The position numbers and the translations under genes were made by a program. The notes beneath the pieces were generated by a model that searched no databases, was not told where the DNA came from, and worked only from the letters and a program-made list of their open reading frames with translations. Of a stretch of DNA of 64,000 bases, positions 18,591 to 28,037 are shown piece after piece. The DNA is from Natronocalculus amylovorans (GTDB lineage Archaea > Halobacteriota > Halobacteria > Halobacteriales > Haloferacaceae): NCBI RefSeq assembly GCF_023638035.1, contig NZ_JAKRVX010000003.1:62001-126000 (forward strand), given 5' to 3'. Every line of letters begins with the position of its first letter. Within the stretch, counting starts at the first letter, position 1.

Positions 18591-19048
18591 GCGATCGAAA
18601 ACTCCGTGTCTCAAAGATTCGAAATGGAACCGTTATTGATCACGTCTCCGGCGGGCAAGCGCTCAACGTACTTTCGATCTTGGGCATTGACGGCTCCGAG
18701 GAGTTGGGCGTCTCGATCGTCATGAACGTTCCAAGCGCACAGCTCGGCAAAAAAGATGTTGTAAAGGTCGAAGATAGAGAGCTAAGCCAATCAGAGGTTG
18801 ACGTACTCTCATTGATCGCACCTGAAGCGACGATCAATATCATTCGCGATTATGATGTCACCCGAAAGACTCGTGTTGAACAGCCAGAGACGGTGACTGG
18901 TATCCTCTCATGCCCAAATCCAGGCTGTATCACAAACGGCAATGAGCCGGTTGAAACGAGCTTTTCGATCGTTGCTGATGGCGTCCGCTGTTCGTACTGT
19001 GGGACAATTATTCGCGACTCGCTTGCGGATCATATCGACGCTGAGTAG
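18587..19048 (+). CDS. pyrI: Aspartate carbamoyltransferase, regulatory subunit
   Basis: Allosteric subunit that binds nucleotides and joins PyrB trimers. 153 residues: nucleotide-binding domain with [20 protein letters not shown], then the zinc domain with CPNPGCITN and, about 30 residues on, CSYCGTII, four Cys in all. Begins in the ATGA overlap with pyrB. Confidence 0.97.
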   Translation: MSDRKLRVSKIRNGTVIDHVSGGQALNVLSILGIDGSEELGVSIVMNVPSAQLGKKDVVKVEDRELSQSEVDVLSLIAPEATINIIRDYDVTRKTRVEQPETVTGILSCPNPGCITNGNEPVETSFSIVADGVRCSYCGTIIRDSLADHIDAE

Positions 19049-19105
19049 GCCCCTACCACTGCATTGAACCGAAGAGTTTTGACGGTCCCCTTCATTTGTC
19101 TGTGT

Positions 19106-19210
19106 ATGTCCACAAAAGCAAAACTCGTCCTCGTCCTGTCAGTAATCGTCCTTGCGTACGTCCTCTTCTCCGGCGACACTGAGCCGGTTGAAGTCGATCT
19201 GGAAGAGTAA
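19106..19210 (+). CDS. 34-residue single-pass membrane protein
   Basis: A short gene: ATG at 19106, stop at 19208-19210. The product starts MSTKAKLVLVLSVIVLAYV and ends in an acidic tail, VEVDLEE. It is one transmembrane helix with basic N-terminus and acidic C-terminus. No function known. Support comes from a clean hydrophobic/acidic pattern in an otherwise empty gap after pyrI; similar micro-proteins occur in other haloarchaea. Confidence 0.55.
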   Translation: MSTKAKLVLVLSVIVLAYVLFSGDTEPVEVDLEE

Positions 19211-19278
19211 CATTATTTTGGCTGTCAGGTACGTATTTCTAACGAATCACTTACACTGAGCGACAGCAAAGTATCACT

Positions 19279-20139
19279 ATGTACGGTGTCGTGACTCGAA
19301 ATAAGCCCGAGGTTGACTGGCCCGAGTTTGATCTCGCATTCTTTGAGGTTAAAGATGTGACTGGCAGGCCAGCAGAACCGATCGACAACGCAGTGAACAT
19401 GGTTTCTTGCTTTGGTGACAACGCAGCTGCAACTGATAATCCCGACCTTGTTCCGATTGACGAGGAGGGAACCCCTGCGACCCGTGATCAGACCTATTTT
19501 GACTGGGCGTATATTTGCCCGACGCACGAAAAATATCGCGCGGGGTTGCTCGAAATCATTAGCGACTGCGCTGCGGTACACGGTGATGTCCGGCTTGATG
19601 ATGTTGGCTTTCCACGGGAGGGATACTGTCACTGCGATCGGTGTGAACGCCAGTTCGCTGACAGTCAATTTGAAGACTGGAGCAAGTGGCGAGCAGCAGT
19701 AATCACCGATTTTGTTGCAGATGCTGCCGAACGGATCCCCGGACGAACATATCTCACGCTCTACCCGGATCCATACCCAGGCCATCTCTTTGAGCGCGCA
19801 GGACTCGACATTGAAGCTCTCGCAGAACACGTGGATGAGTTTGTTGTTCCGCTGTACGATCTGGACTATGGAACGACGTACTGGCTGGAAACGATCGCTC
19901 GCGGGTTCCGATCCGCGCTTGGTGGTGCGTACGATCTTGATGGTGCGGAGCCAGAAACGCCGTTTTCGATCGAACTGTATGCCGTTGACGTCGACATTGA
20001 TAACCTCATCCATGCAACGGAGGTCGCAGAGGTATACTGCAAAGACGTCCTATACGGGTACGATGCCAGCCAGGCTGCGGCGACAATCCGTCGGAAGGGT
20101 GCAGACAGCCGTGATGGAAAAACGTACCATCCGGAGTAA
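19279..20139 (+). CDS. Conserved haloarchaeal protein, possible glycoside-hydrolase-like barrel
   Basis: A 286-residue soluble protein. The segment [23 protein letters not shown], followed by [37 protein letters not shown], resembles hypothetical glycosyl-hydrolase-like TIM barrels in which an acidic residue after strand 4 is followed by a CxCxxC-type loop. [15 protein letters not shown] and [21 protein letters not shown] fit later strands and helices. Function unproven; the Cys loop may bind zinc. Confidence 0.55.
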   Translation: MYGVVTRNKPEVDWPEFDLAFFEVKDVTGRPAEPIDNAVNMVSCFGDNAAATDNPDLVPIDEEGTPATRDQTYFDWAYICPTHEKYRAGLLEIISDCAAVHGDVRLDDVGFPREGYCHCDRCERQFADSQFEDWSKWRAAVITDFVADAAERIPGRTYLTLYPDPYPGHLFERAGLDIEALAEHVDEFVVPLYDLDYGTTYWLETIARGFRSALGGAYDLDGAEPETPFSIELYAVDVDIDNLIHATEVAEVYCKDVLYGYDASQAAATIRRKGADSRDGKTYHPE

Positions 20140-20218
20140 CCGTCCGTGAGTCACTGGCTATTTATGTCTCCGATTCAGTTGGTACAATAACCGGCGCGTG
20201 GTCGCCTTCCATCGACGA

Positions 20219-20270
20219 CACAAATATTTCGAACACATTTTTACACGAATGGGCTTTGCGGCCCATTTGT
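20219..20270 (+). promoter_or_regulatory. RNase J promoter and leader hairpin
   Basis: An AATATTT TATA-like element lies at 20222-20228, and a perfect 7-bp inverted repeat AATGGGC / GCCCATT follows at 20248-20267. With flanking G-U and C-G pairs the RNA stem reaches about 10 bp, with a 6-base loop. If transcription starts about 26 bases after the TATA element, this hairpin is at the very 5' end of the RNase J mRNA. Confidence 0.45.
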
Positions 20271-20333
20271 CGAATACAGTCTCGGAGTGCGACTCGATGT
20301 TTGTGCGAACCGCTTTGTTGGACTATATTAGCT

Positions 20334-21674
20334 ATGGAAATTGAAATTGCAACCGTTGGCGGCTATGAAGAAGTCGGCCGACAGATGACCGCAGTCCGCG
20401 CAGGTGACGATGTCGTCATCTTCGATATGGGACTGAACCTTTCGCAAGTACTGATTCACGACGACGTTGAGACGGAGAACATGCACAGTCTCGATCTGAT
20501 CGACATGGGTGCTATCCCGGACGATCGGGTGATGAGCGAACTTGATGGGGAAGTCAAAGCAATCGTCCCAACCCACGGGCACCTGGATCACATCGGTGCG
20601 ATTCCAAAGCTCGCACATCGGTACGATGCGCCAATTATCGGTACCCCGTTTACCATCGAACTCGTGCGTGACCAGATCGCTGACGAAGGGAAGTTCGACG
20701 TTCAAAATGAGCTTGTCGTAATGGACGCAGGCGAGACGATGGATATCGGCCCCGAGTGTGAGCTGGAGTTCGTCAACGTCACACACTCGATTATTGACGC
20801 GATTAACCCGGTATTACACACTCCAGAGGGTGCAATCATCTACGGCCTTGATAAGCGGATGGATCACACACCTGTTATCGGTGACCCGATCGACATGGAC
20901 CGATTCCGTGAGATCGGCCGTGAGGGTGTTCTCTGTTATATCGAGGACTGCACGAATGCAAATAAAAAAGGACGAAATCCGTCTGAAGCTGTTGCGCGAG
21001 AGAAACTCCGCGACGTCATGTACTCGATGGAAGATTATGACGGTGGAATTGTGGCAACGACTTTCGCAAGCCACGTTGCGCGTGTCAAATCACTTATTGA
21101 GTTCTCTCGCGATATCGGTCGAAAGCCAGTGCTGCTTGGTCGATCGCTTGAAGGCTACAGCTCAAGCGCCGCCAGAGTGGATGCACCAATCCCAACCGAT
21201 ATTGAGATGCACGGCTACCGCCGATCGATAAACAGTGCCCTGAGTCGGATTATGGAAGAGGGCAAAGAGAACTACTTCCCAATTGTGACTGGGCACCAAG
21301 GCGAGCACCGAGCGCTTTTGACACGAATCGGCCGCGGTGAAACACCATTCGAACTCGACGATGGTGACAAAGTGCTGTTCTCTGCAGGAGTGATTCCAGA
21401 GCCGACAAACGAGGGTAACCGATATCGATCGGAGACACTATTGAAAATGCAGGGCGCACGGATCTACGATGAGATTCACGTCTCTGGGCACTTGTGTCAA
21501 GAAGGGCATTACCAGATGCTTGAAGCACTCCAGCCAGAACAGATCATTCCTGCCCATCAGAACCTGAAAGGTTTGTCCGGATATATTGAGACTGCTGGCT
21601 CATTCGGGTATGAGCTCGGTCGAGATATTCATACGACTCGAAACGGAAACATCATTTCGATCGTCGACGAGTAA
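20334..21674 (+). CDS. rnj: Ribonuclease J (metallo-beta-lactamase/beta-CASP, 5'-3' exoribonuclease)
   Basis: Degrades RNA from the 5' end. 446 residues from [20 protein letters not shown]. Metal ligands are in [15 protein letters not shown], with further ones in [15 protein letters not shown] and [14 protein letters not shown]. The beta-CASP motifs include [29 protein letters not shown] and [15 protein letters not shown]. The ATG at 20334 matches the family start; the longer upstream reading has no family support and includes the leader hairpin. Confidence 0.93.
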   Translation: MEIEIATVGGYEEVGRQMTAVRAGDDVVIFDMGLNLSQVLIHDDVETENMHSLDLIDMGAIPDDRVMSELDGEVKAIVPTHGHLDHIGAIPKLAHRYDAPIIGTPFTIELVRDQIADEGKFDVQNELVVMDAGETMDIGPECELEFVNVTHSIIDAINPVLHTPEGAIIYGLDKRMDHTPVIGDPIDMDRFREIGREGVLCYIEDCTNANKKGRNPSEAVAREKLRDVMYSMEDYDGGIVATTFASHVARVKSLIEFSRDIGRKPVLLGRSLEGYSSSAARVDAPIPTDIEMHGYRRSINSALSRIMEEGKENYFPIVTGHQGEHRALLTRIGRGETPFELDDGDKVLFSAGVIPEPTNEGNRYRSETLLKMQGARIYDEIHVSGHLCQEGHYQMLEALQPEQIIPAHQNLKGLSGYIETAGSFGYELGRDIHTTRNGNIISIVDE

Positions 21675-21792
21675 CTTCGGGTTCACTCTTTTTTGCGAGA
21701 GTCTGCCGATCACAGTGTTGACAGTGCTTCCAGCGTTGCGTCTTATTCGCAGATCGTGTTCTGAGAATGAGAGTCGAACCCAGGAGGGTACC

Positions 21793-21817
21793 GACCAACC
21801 ACCAACAGTGGTTGGTC
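21793..21817. terminator. Perfect 10-bp inverted repeat between convergent genes
   Basis: GACCAACCAC and GTGGTTGGTC separated by five bases. It lies between the 3' ends of the RNase J gene and the DUF5786 gene, in a 215-bp gap. It may end transcription from either side or be a processed RNA structure. No long T-run follows directly. Confidence 0.4.
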
Positions 21818-21889
21818 AACTTCCGAACAGATAGAAAATTCGTAGAACAGAAGGGAGGACGTGTTCCGCGGTTACTGACGGCGAGGCAC

Positions 21890-22084
21890 TTACTCTTCGC
21901 TCTCTTTTTTACTGTCTTTGATCTCTTGGAGCTGTCCAAGCAGATCATCTGTCGATGCCCCCGATTCAACAGTCATCTGTCCATCGTGATCGTTTTCGTG
22001 CACGTTTACGGCTGCGTCCTCATCTGCATCCGTGTTCACGTCTTGTCGCTGCTGTTCGGATTCATCGTAGCTGCCAAAACCCAT
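21890..22084 (-). CDS. DUF5786 family small acidic protein
   Basis: A 64-residue protein, MGFGSYDESEQQRQDVN..., with the family hallmark AVNVHENDHDG and the C-terminal amphipathic helix STDDLLGQLQEIKDSKK. Widely conserved in Halobacteria, soluble and very acidic, function unknown. Normal length. Confidence 0.85.
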   Translation of the reverse strand: MGFGSYDESEQQRQDVNTDADEDAAVNVHENDHDGQMTVESGASTDDLLGQLQEIKDSKKESEE

Positions 22085-22204
22085 GCAACTGAATCAGTAA
22101 TTCCGGCCTAAAGTTCCGGCGATTGTCTCTGAAACATTCACGGTGTCCGACATGCGCATGACATCCCCGCAAACACTTTGGTATCGCTCAGATAATACAG
22201 AGTA

Positions 22205-23011
22205 ATGTCGTCGCTATCAGCTGTGCTGTCGGAGTTTGCGTCAGATGTTGACGCGGTGTTTTTGTTCTCTCCGAGTCGTGGGTTCTACGAATCGTTCGAA
22301 GAGATTGAGAATCTCGTGGTTGTCGCTCCCGAAAATGCTGTTGATGCGCCTGAGTTCGTTGAACTCCCGCTTGAGTTTGACAACGTTCGTGACCGAATTC
22401 GATTTGGTATTGAGGGTGCAATGGGTTCCGAAATTGTTGACGAGGGAGATACAGCAGCGTGTATTGCTTCCGTCTTCGATGATGACAGTGACTCATTAAT
22501 TCGGGTTCGAGTCGAAGAATCGATGCGATCGGGAATCTACGATCTCTTTACAAACTCTCGAGCAGACCCAAGCGTCATTCGGGATGTGTTTGAGGTTGCG
22601 ATCGAACTCGGAAAGAAGGGACAGAAAGGAAAGCCGGTTGGAGCGCTCTTTGTCGTTGGTGACGCCGGTAAAGTAATGAACAAATCACGGCCACTGAGCT
22701 ACAATCCATTCGAAAAGAGCCACGTTCATGTGGGTGATCCGATCGTGAACGTCATGTTAAAAGAGTTTTCTCGACTTGATGGCGCGTTTGTCATCTCCGA
22801 CTCAGGGAAGCTCGTCTCTGCATATCGCTATCTTGAACCGGGTGCAGAGGGCGTCGATATTCCGAAAGGGCTCGGAACGCGACACATGGCTGGTGGAGCA
22901 ATAACAAGAGATACGAATGCGACTGCGATCGTGCTCTCCGAATCGGATGGGCTTATTCGGGCATTTAAAGGTGGAAAGCTGATTCTGGAGATCGATCCGG
23001 AGGAGTATTAA
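22205..23011 (+). CDS. dacZ: Diadenylate cyclase DacZ (c-di-AMP synthase)
   Basis: Makes cyclic di-AMP from two ATP. 268 residues. The C-terminal DAC domain has the DGA motif (DGAFVISDSG, residue 192) and GTRHMAGGA (about 224), the ATP-contacting motifs. The N-terminal ~110 residues are the archaeal DacZ-specific domain. In Haloferax the enzyme is essential and linked to osmotic control. The gene ends four bases before an MscS channel gene, which points to a shared transcript in osmotic homeostasis. Confidence 0.92.
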   Translation: MSSLSAVLSEFASDVDAVFLFSPSRGFYESFEEIENLVVVAPENAVDAPEFVELPLEFDNVRDRIRFGIEGAMGSEIVDEGDTAACIASVFDDDSDSLIRVRVEESMRSGIYDLFTNSRADPSVIRDVFEVAIELGKKGQKGKPVGALFVVGDAGKVMNKSRPLSYNPFEKSHVHVGDPIVNVMLKEFSRLDGAFVISDSGKLVSAYRYLEPGAEGVDIPKGLGTRHMAGGAITRDTNATAIVLSESDGLIRAFKGGKLILEIDPEEY

Positions 23012-23015
23012 TACC

Positions 23016-23822
23016 ATGCGCTCTACGATTGGCATCCACGCACAAGTTGATGCGCAAACGCTTGTCGAAGTAATCCCACCGCGTGCTTGGCTTGCAATCT
23101 TTGTCGTTGCGGTTGGGTTCATTCTGAGCTACATCGTAGCCGTGATTAACCGTCGAATCCTCATTCGCGCAGGTGTCCCTGACACGATCGAGGGGACTGC
23201 ATTCGAGCGAACCGCGCGAAACTTTGGCACCTCAACAGTCACAATTATTGCAAAACTCAGCGGCTACTTTATTCTGTTACTCTCAATTCTGGTTGCGCTC
23301 ACAATTGCCGAACTTGAGTACGCGGATCTCTTTTGGAGCGGTGTTGCCGTCTTTCTCCCGCAACTTTTTGTCGCAGTTGTAATTTTGCTGATTGGGGTTG
23401 TCCTCGCTGACAAAGCGGAACTGATTGTTGCTGAGCGACTTCGCGGTGTCAAACTTCCAGAAATCGGGCTCATTCCAGCGGTTGTAAAGTACAGCGTCCT
23501 TTTTGTTGCGGTCCTTATTGCACTTGGTCAGGTAGGCGTTGCAACGCTTGCACTCATTATTCTGCTCGGTGCATACGCATTTGCACTTGTCGTGTTCACC
23601 GCACTGGCAACGCACGATCTGCTTGCCTCGGGTGCTGCTGGTGTATATCTCCTCTTGAACCAACCGTACGGGATCGGCGACGAGGTGCGGGTTGATGGAC
23701 AACGAGGCATCGTTCAGGAGGTTGATCTCTTCGTTACACGCATCGAAACAGATGAGGAAGAACACATTATCCCAAACCGGAATGTATTCAAAAATGGGAT
23801 CGTTCGTATCCGAAACTACTGA
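23016..23822 (+). CDS. MscS-family mechanosensitive ion channel
   Basis: A 268-residue membrane protein with about five hydrophobic helices, the last near residues 180-200 (LIILLGAYAFALVVFTALATHDLLASGAAGVYLLLNQPYGIGDEV), followed by the MscS beta domain: VDGQRGIVQEVDLFVTRIETDEEEHIIPNRNVFKNGIVRIRNY. It ends right after the beta domain, so the C-terminal cage domain of E. coli MscS is missing. Probably releases solutes on hypo-osmotic shock. Coupled to dacZ. Confidence 0.88.
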   Translation: MRSTIGIHAQVDAQTLVEVIPPRAWLAIFVVAVGFILSYIVAVINRRILIRAGVPDTIEGTAFERTARNFGTSTVTIIAKLSGYFILLLSILVALTIAELEYADLFWSGVAVFLPQLFVAVVILLIGVVLADKAELIVAERLRGVKLPEIGLIPAVVKYSVLFVAVLIALGQVGVATLALIILLGAYAFALVVFTALATHDLLASGAAGVYLLLNQPYGIGDEVRVDGQRGIVQEVDLFVTRIETDEEEHIIPNRNVFKNGIVRIRNY

Positions 23823-24356
23823 TTATTCATCTTCCGTCTTCTCACGCGATAGCGGCGTTGCTGGAACACCTGCAACAGTGGTCTCCGGCGGTACATCTTC
23901 AGTGACGAGCGAGTTTGCAGCGACTTGTGCACCGTCCCCGATCGTGACACCAGGAAGCACGATCGCCCCGGCACCGACCATCGCTCGCTCACCAACGTGA
24001 ACATCTCCAAGCCGGTACTCGTCCTGCAGAAACTCATGGCAAAGGAGGGTCACATCATAGCCAATGATTGCGTGATCCGCAACGGTGACTCGTTCCGGCC
24101 AAAAGACATCCGGTGTGGATTCAAGCCCCCATGCAACGCCAGTTCCAACTGTCACGCCGATGCGTCTGAGGAGCCAATTTTTTGCATGCAAGCTCGGAGA
24201 GATTCTTGCAAGTACGATTACAATATAGTTGAGCATGACACGAAGCGGCGACTTTGCGTTTGGCCACGACCAAAGCGAGTTTCGCACACCAGGTGTCTGT
24301 ATTCGATCGAGCCGATCGTGTCGTCGAGTCGGAGAGGCCGCTGAATCGTCAGTCAC
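23823..24356 (-). CDS. Left-handed beta-helix acyltransferase (hexapeptide repeats)
   Basis: A 177-residue protein with an N-terminal helical part (SLWSWPNAKSPLRVMLNYIVIVLARISPSLHAKNWLLRRIG) and hexapeptide repeats from GVTVGTGVAWGLESTPDVFWPERVTVADHAIIGYD to AMVGAGAIVLPGVTIGDGAQVAANSLVTEDVPPETTVAGVPA, typical of acetyl/acyl-CoA transferases that act on sugars. Starts with GTG; TTTTTAT about 25 bases upstream suits a leaderless mRNA. Its 3' end abuts that of the MscS gene. Confidence 0.85.
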   Translation of the reverse strand: MTDDSAASPTRRHDRLDRIQTPGVRNSLWSWPNAKSPLRVMLNYIVIVLARISPSLHAKNWLLRRIGVTVGTGVAWGLESTPDVFWPERVTVADHAIIGYDVTLLCHEFLQDEYRLGDVHVGERAMVGAGAIVLPGVTIGDGAQVAANSLVTEDVPPETTVAGVPATPLSREKTEDE

Positions 24357-24404
24357 ACTCTCTTCTTTCGACTCAATGATAAAAACTTTCGCTGGTCTCG
24401 ATCG

Positions 24405-25685
24405 TTATCGAAGTTCGTTCATGTGGTCAATTCGGGATTGAACCAACTCGGCAGTTCCAATGTCGTGTCTAATGCGAAGCCCATCACCGGCAGCAGCTAC
24501 TGCAGATTCTGCAACCGCTTCGGCGCGTTTGATGCTGTCTCCGTGTCCGACGACGGCAAACGATCGAGACGTTGTCGTGTAGAGCCCATCTTCGCGCTGG
24601 TCAACACTCGCATAAAATAAGAGGGCATCGCCGACGCTCTCCTCATCTACCTCGATTCTTGCGCCTGCGTTTGGATCGTCCGGATAGCCTGCTGGAACGG
24701 CATATTTACACACTGTCGCAGCTCCTGAGACCGAAAGCTCCGGAAGCGACTCTCCATCTCTTGCTGCTGTGAGCACATCGATGAATGGTGTTTCGAGAAT
24801 TGGAAGCGTGTTCATTGCCTCAGGATCACCAAACCGAGCGTTGTATTCGATAACCTTCGGTCCCTCGCTTGTCAGCATAAACTGTCCATAGAGGATTCCT
24901 TTGTAGTCCGAAAGCGCATCAACCGTTGCCTCGATCACTTCAACTGCTGCGTCATAATCCGCTTGACTCATGAAGGGGAGATATGGTGTTGTATCGCTGT
25001 ATGATCCCATTCCACCAGTGTTTGGCCCCTCATCACCCTCATACGCCCGTTTGTGATCTTGAATTGCAGGTGTAACGCGAACATCACCGTTCGCAACAAA
25101 CGCTTGAATCGTAAACTCCTCACCAATGAGCCGCTCTTCGAGCACGACGCGATCGTAGTTCGCTTCCTTCAGGTATGTTTTTGCCTCGGGTTTCGTCACC
25201 TGGTCACCGGTTACTTTCACACCTTTCCCACCGGTTAATCCAGCAGGCTTCACGGCGAGATCGCCATCATACTCGTCAATGTATGTACAGGCAGCATCCA
25301 TGTCATCGAACGTCTCGAAGTCTGGACACCCCGGAATGTTCTGTTCAGCCATAAACCGGCGCTGAAACGCCTTATCAGTCTCAATCCGTGCATGCGCTGC
25401 GTCTGGACCAAATGCATAGATGCCGACCGAATCAAGCGCATCAACAACACCCGCTTGCAAACCTGACTCCGGGCCAACGATAGCTAACGTCGCATCGATC
25501 TCTTCGGCGTACTCCACAATGGAGTCCGTATCGGTCTCATCACAGACAGTGAATCCGTCGGCCAATTCGACGATACCCGGGTTTCTGTTGCTCGCACACG
25601 CATACAGCGTACAGTCCGGCGCTAGCGCACGTGCGATCGCATGCTCACGGCCACCGCCGCCAATAAGAAGTACGGTCTCGCTCAT
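24405..25685 (-). CDS. purD: Phosphoribosylamine-glycine ligase
   Basis: Second step of purine synthesis: joins glycine to phosphoribosylamine using ATP. 426 residues with LLIGGGGREHAIARAL at the N-terminus, VKPAGLTGGKGVKVTGD (ATP-grasp phosphate loop), QDHKRAYEGDEGPNTGGMGSY and EYNARFGDPEAMN. Complete and normal in length. Confidence 0.97.
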   Translation of the reverse strand: MSETVLLIGGGGREHAIARALAPDCTLYACASNRNPGIVELADGFTVCDETDTDSIVEYAEEIDATLAIVGPESGLQAGVVDALDSVGIYAFGPDAAHARIETDKAFQRRFMAEQNIPGCPDFETFDDMDAACTYIDEYDGDLAVKPAGLTGGKGVKVTGDQVTKPEAKTYLKEANYDRVVLEERLIGEEFTIQAFVANGDVRVTPAIQDHKRAYEGDEGPNTGGMGSYSDTTPYLPFMSQADYDAAVEVIEATVDALSDYKGILYGQFMLTSEGPKVIEYNARFGDPEAMNTLPILETPFIDVLTAARDGESLPELSVSGAATVCKYAVPAGYPDDPNAGARIEVDEESVGDALLFYASVDQREDGLYTTTSRSFAVVGHGDSIKRAEAVAESAVAAAGDGLRIRHDIGTAELVQSRIDHMNELR

Positions 25686-25745
25686 ACATTGAGTGGTACT
25701 GCATAGAAGTGTAAATCTTACTCATGAAGGCCCAGAACATATACA

Positions 25746-27950
25746 CTATTTTGTATAGATATCTTGTTTAGAGAGAACCGTCGCCACAACCACAATCCCA
25801 ACCGAGAGTAGAATTCCGATCGTGAATATAATTGCGACAATTGAATCGTCCGTTTGCGTTCTCTCTGTTGTGGCTTCCTCATTGTCTGTTGTCGGTGCCG
25901 GATTCACAGTAAGGTCGCCCGCGACACCCTCGTCAACACCAATCGAAAATGTACCAGTTGCAGTGAACGGATACGAGTATTCGACCGATCGATCCTCATA
26001 CGGTCCAAGCGAGACGTTCTCTGTCCGGAACTGAGCTCCGTTTACCGTAATGTGAATTGTCGTGTTGACCGTCTCTGCAACTGGATTTTGGAGCGAGGTC
26101 TCTACAGTGAATGCATCTCCTGATTCGATTTCCGGTGTTGTAAGCGAGACTGTATGTTGCTCAACGGGGACCTCAATACCTGCTGGAATCGTCACTGCAA
26201 CGATCCCCGGTGACTCAAGGCGAACTTCGTAACCATCAGCAGTCTGTTCTGTTGGAAGGGGATCTCCTGTTCCATCTACCTGAATAAACTCTATATCAGT
26301 CTCCAGAACAGATAACTGGTCGATCAATTGATCATCAATCGATATAACCGCACGAATATCATCGGATTGCTCGGTTGACTCAATCGTCTGATAGCCCACT
26401 ACCTGTCGCTGAGGGTCACTGTACTGTGTCTCTGGAATGCTGTGATCGATCGAAACCGTTGTCTCATCACCCGGACTCTCGCTTGTAATCGTTAGCTCCG
26501 AAGTGGATATCGGTGACACTGATTCGATCGGTTCTACATCAAACACAACTGGTTGGTTTGTCCGAAGGTTCCGGACTGATAGATCTATGCGCTGTGCTGC
26601 ATCGTGTTGTTCTACTGTCGGCCCAGTTGCAGCGGCTTCATGACCGATCGAAGCCCGCTGTGTGGGGTATCGTTCACCAGGCGCAACGAGTTCGATCGTT
26701 CCATTAGCTGCTTCAACAGCCGATCGGTCATCATGGTCTACAATATGGACGTAGTGGTATGTCCCCGGATCCCACTCAGCATGTGTTTGGACAGCGATGG
26801 TTGAGTCACCCGCAACATCCGCTCGCGCGGTTAGTGATGCATCAAACGCATCGCTAGCAGTTGTTAGTGCTGCATTTCGAATGTGAGATGCTAAAATCCC
26901 AATCTCTGACCCATGTGCTTGCGACCCCGTTGTAAGTCGTGCACCATAGATTGTTGTCTCTGGATCCGCATCGATCGATCCACGGACGCGACCGGTTGTC
27001 GTCATACGAACGTCCCGTGGCGATCGAACCCCGAGGAACGGACGCGGATGTGGTTCATACGCAACCTCTGTGTTCTCGATCGTCGCTGGATTATATACCA
27101 ACACTGTGTGTGAGACCGCATCCGAGTCGGTTTGTAATGTACTATCGAACGAGAGCTCATCACCGACTGTCGCCGCAAATGGTGCGTCAACGGTTGACTC
27201 ACCGTCATGGACCGCAACAACATCGGCTCCCAAGATACGCACATCCTCAGTAACTGTCAATCGACCCGCCTCTGAGACGGCCACTGCCGCTGGATCATCG
27301 GTATCAACAACATAGAATGCGTAGATACCAGGGCCATCCTCATACCACCCTAAATTGTAGTAGAACCCTTCAAACCCATCTTCGTCGATCGATCGTGCCG
27401 ATCGGTCATCAGCGGTGTGGAACACGTGTCTGAATGTTGCCCTGTTGTTTCGATCCGCAGCGGTGAGGAGCTCACCCGCGCGTTGTGGTGAAACCTCACC
27501 GACGCCCTGTACTGCACGATCTGTCGGTGAATGTAGCCGCGCTGCAATGAGAGAGACGTTTTCGCCGGCAAACTGTGTGGTATCGATATCGCCTGTTGAA
27601 TTAAAATCAAGCCGTACCCGTGCATCGTCTGCAAACACAAACGCCCCCGGATTATTCACCGAACCTGAAAAATCGCTTTGATATATTGAGACATCCCGAT
27701 CGATCGTTTCGGAAATGACGGTCCCATTTGCATCAACTGCGGTGTCTGGCTGCTTTGTGTGCAGCGCAAATCCGGCACCGTCCCAAATTTCGACATTATT
27801 CCCTGCGGCTGTAAACTCGGACGATGTATGATGAGTGTTTGCTGCAGCTGGTGTAACGAAGCTACAACAGAGAAAGATAACACAGACAATGACTGTTGTT
27901 TGTTGCGCTCGATTCCGTGTTGTGCCCGTATTGCCTCGCCTTGCTAACAC
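25746..27950 (-). CDS. Large secreted surface protein with C-terminal membrane anchor
   Basis: A 734-residue protein. The N-terminal hydrophobic segment VIVCVIFLCCSFVTPAAA is a Sec signal with an AxA cleavage site, and a single C-terminal helix IVAIIFTIGILLSVGIVVVATVL is followed by a short tail. Between them are beta-rich, Thr/Asp/Glu-rich regions with many N-glycosylation sequons; FEGFYYNLGWYEDGPGIYAFYVVDTDDP and a late immunoglobulin-like repeat (EQHTVSLTTPEIESGDAFTVETSLQNPVAETVNTTIHI) stand out. It probably sits in the cell envelope. Start GTG, with CAATATAG 21-28 bases upstream. No precise family. Confidence 0.75.
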   Translation of the reverse strand: MLARRGNTGTTRNRAQQTTVIVCVIFLCCSFVTPAAANTHHTSSEFTAAGNNVEIWDGAGFALHTKQPDTAVDANGTVISETIDRDVSIYQSDFSGSVNNPGAFVFADDARVRLDFNSTGDIDTTQFAGENVSLIAARLHSPTDRAVQGVGEVSPQRAGELLTAADRNNRATFRHVFHTADDRSARSIDEDGFEGFYYNLGWYEDGPGIYAFYVVDTDDPAAVAVSEAGRLTVTEDVRILGADVVAVHDGESTVDAPFAATVGDELSFDSTLQTDSDAVSHTVLVYNPATIENTEVAYEPHPRPFLGVRSPRDVRMTTTGRVRGSIDADPETTIYGARLTTGSQAHGSEIGILASHIRNAALTTASDAFDASLTARADVAGDSTIAVQTHAEWDPGTYHYVHIVDHDDRSAVEAANGTIELVAPGERYPTQRASIGHEAAATGPTVEQHDAAQRIDLSVRNLRTNQPVVFDVEPIESVSPISTSELTITSESPGDETTVSIDHSIPETQYSDPQRQVVGYQTIESTEQSDDIRAVISIDDQLIDQLSVLETDIEFIQVDGTGDPLPTEQTADGYEVRLESPGIVAVTIPAGIEVPVEQHTVSLTTPEIESGDAFTVETSLQNPVAETVNTTIHITVNGAQFRTENVSLGPYEDRSVEYSYPFTATGTFSIGVDEGVAGDLTVNPAPTTDNEEATTERTQTDDSIVAIIFTIGILLSVGIVVVATVLSKQDIYTK

Positions 27951-28037
27951 AGTAGAGGACTGTATTCAAGCTATATTGTAACGCGTATAATACGGCAGGT
28001 AAGAAACGCCTTTTCCGCCAGCGTCCAAATATAAGGT

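Noticed and set aside
21760-21800. tRNA-like T-arm (GGTTCGACTC on the minus strand) in the gap after RNase J
   Set aside because: No matching acceptor stem, D arm or anticodon arm could be paired around it, and the T stem itself has a mismatch. It is probably chance or a degenerate remnant.
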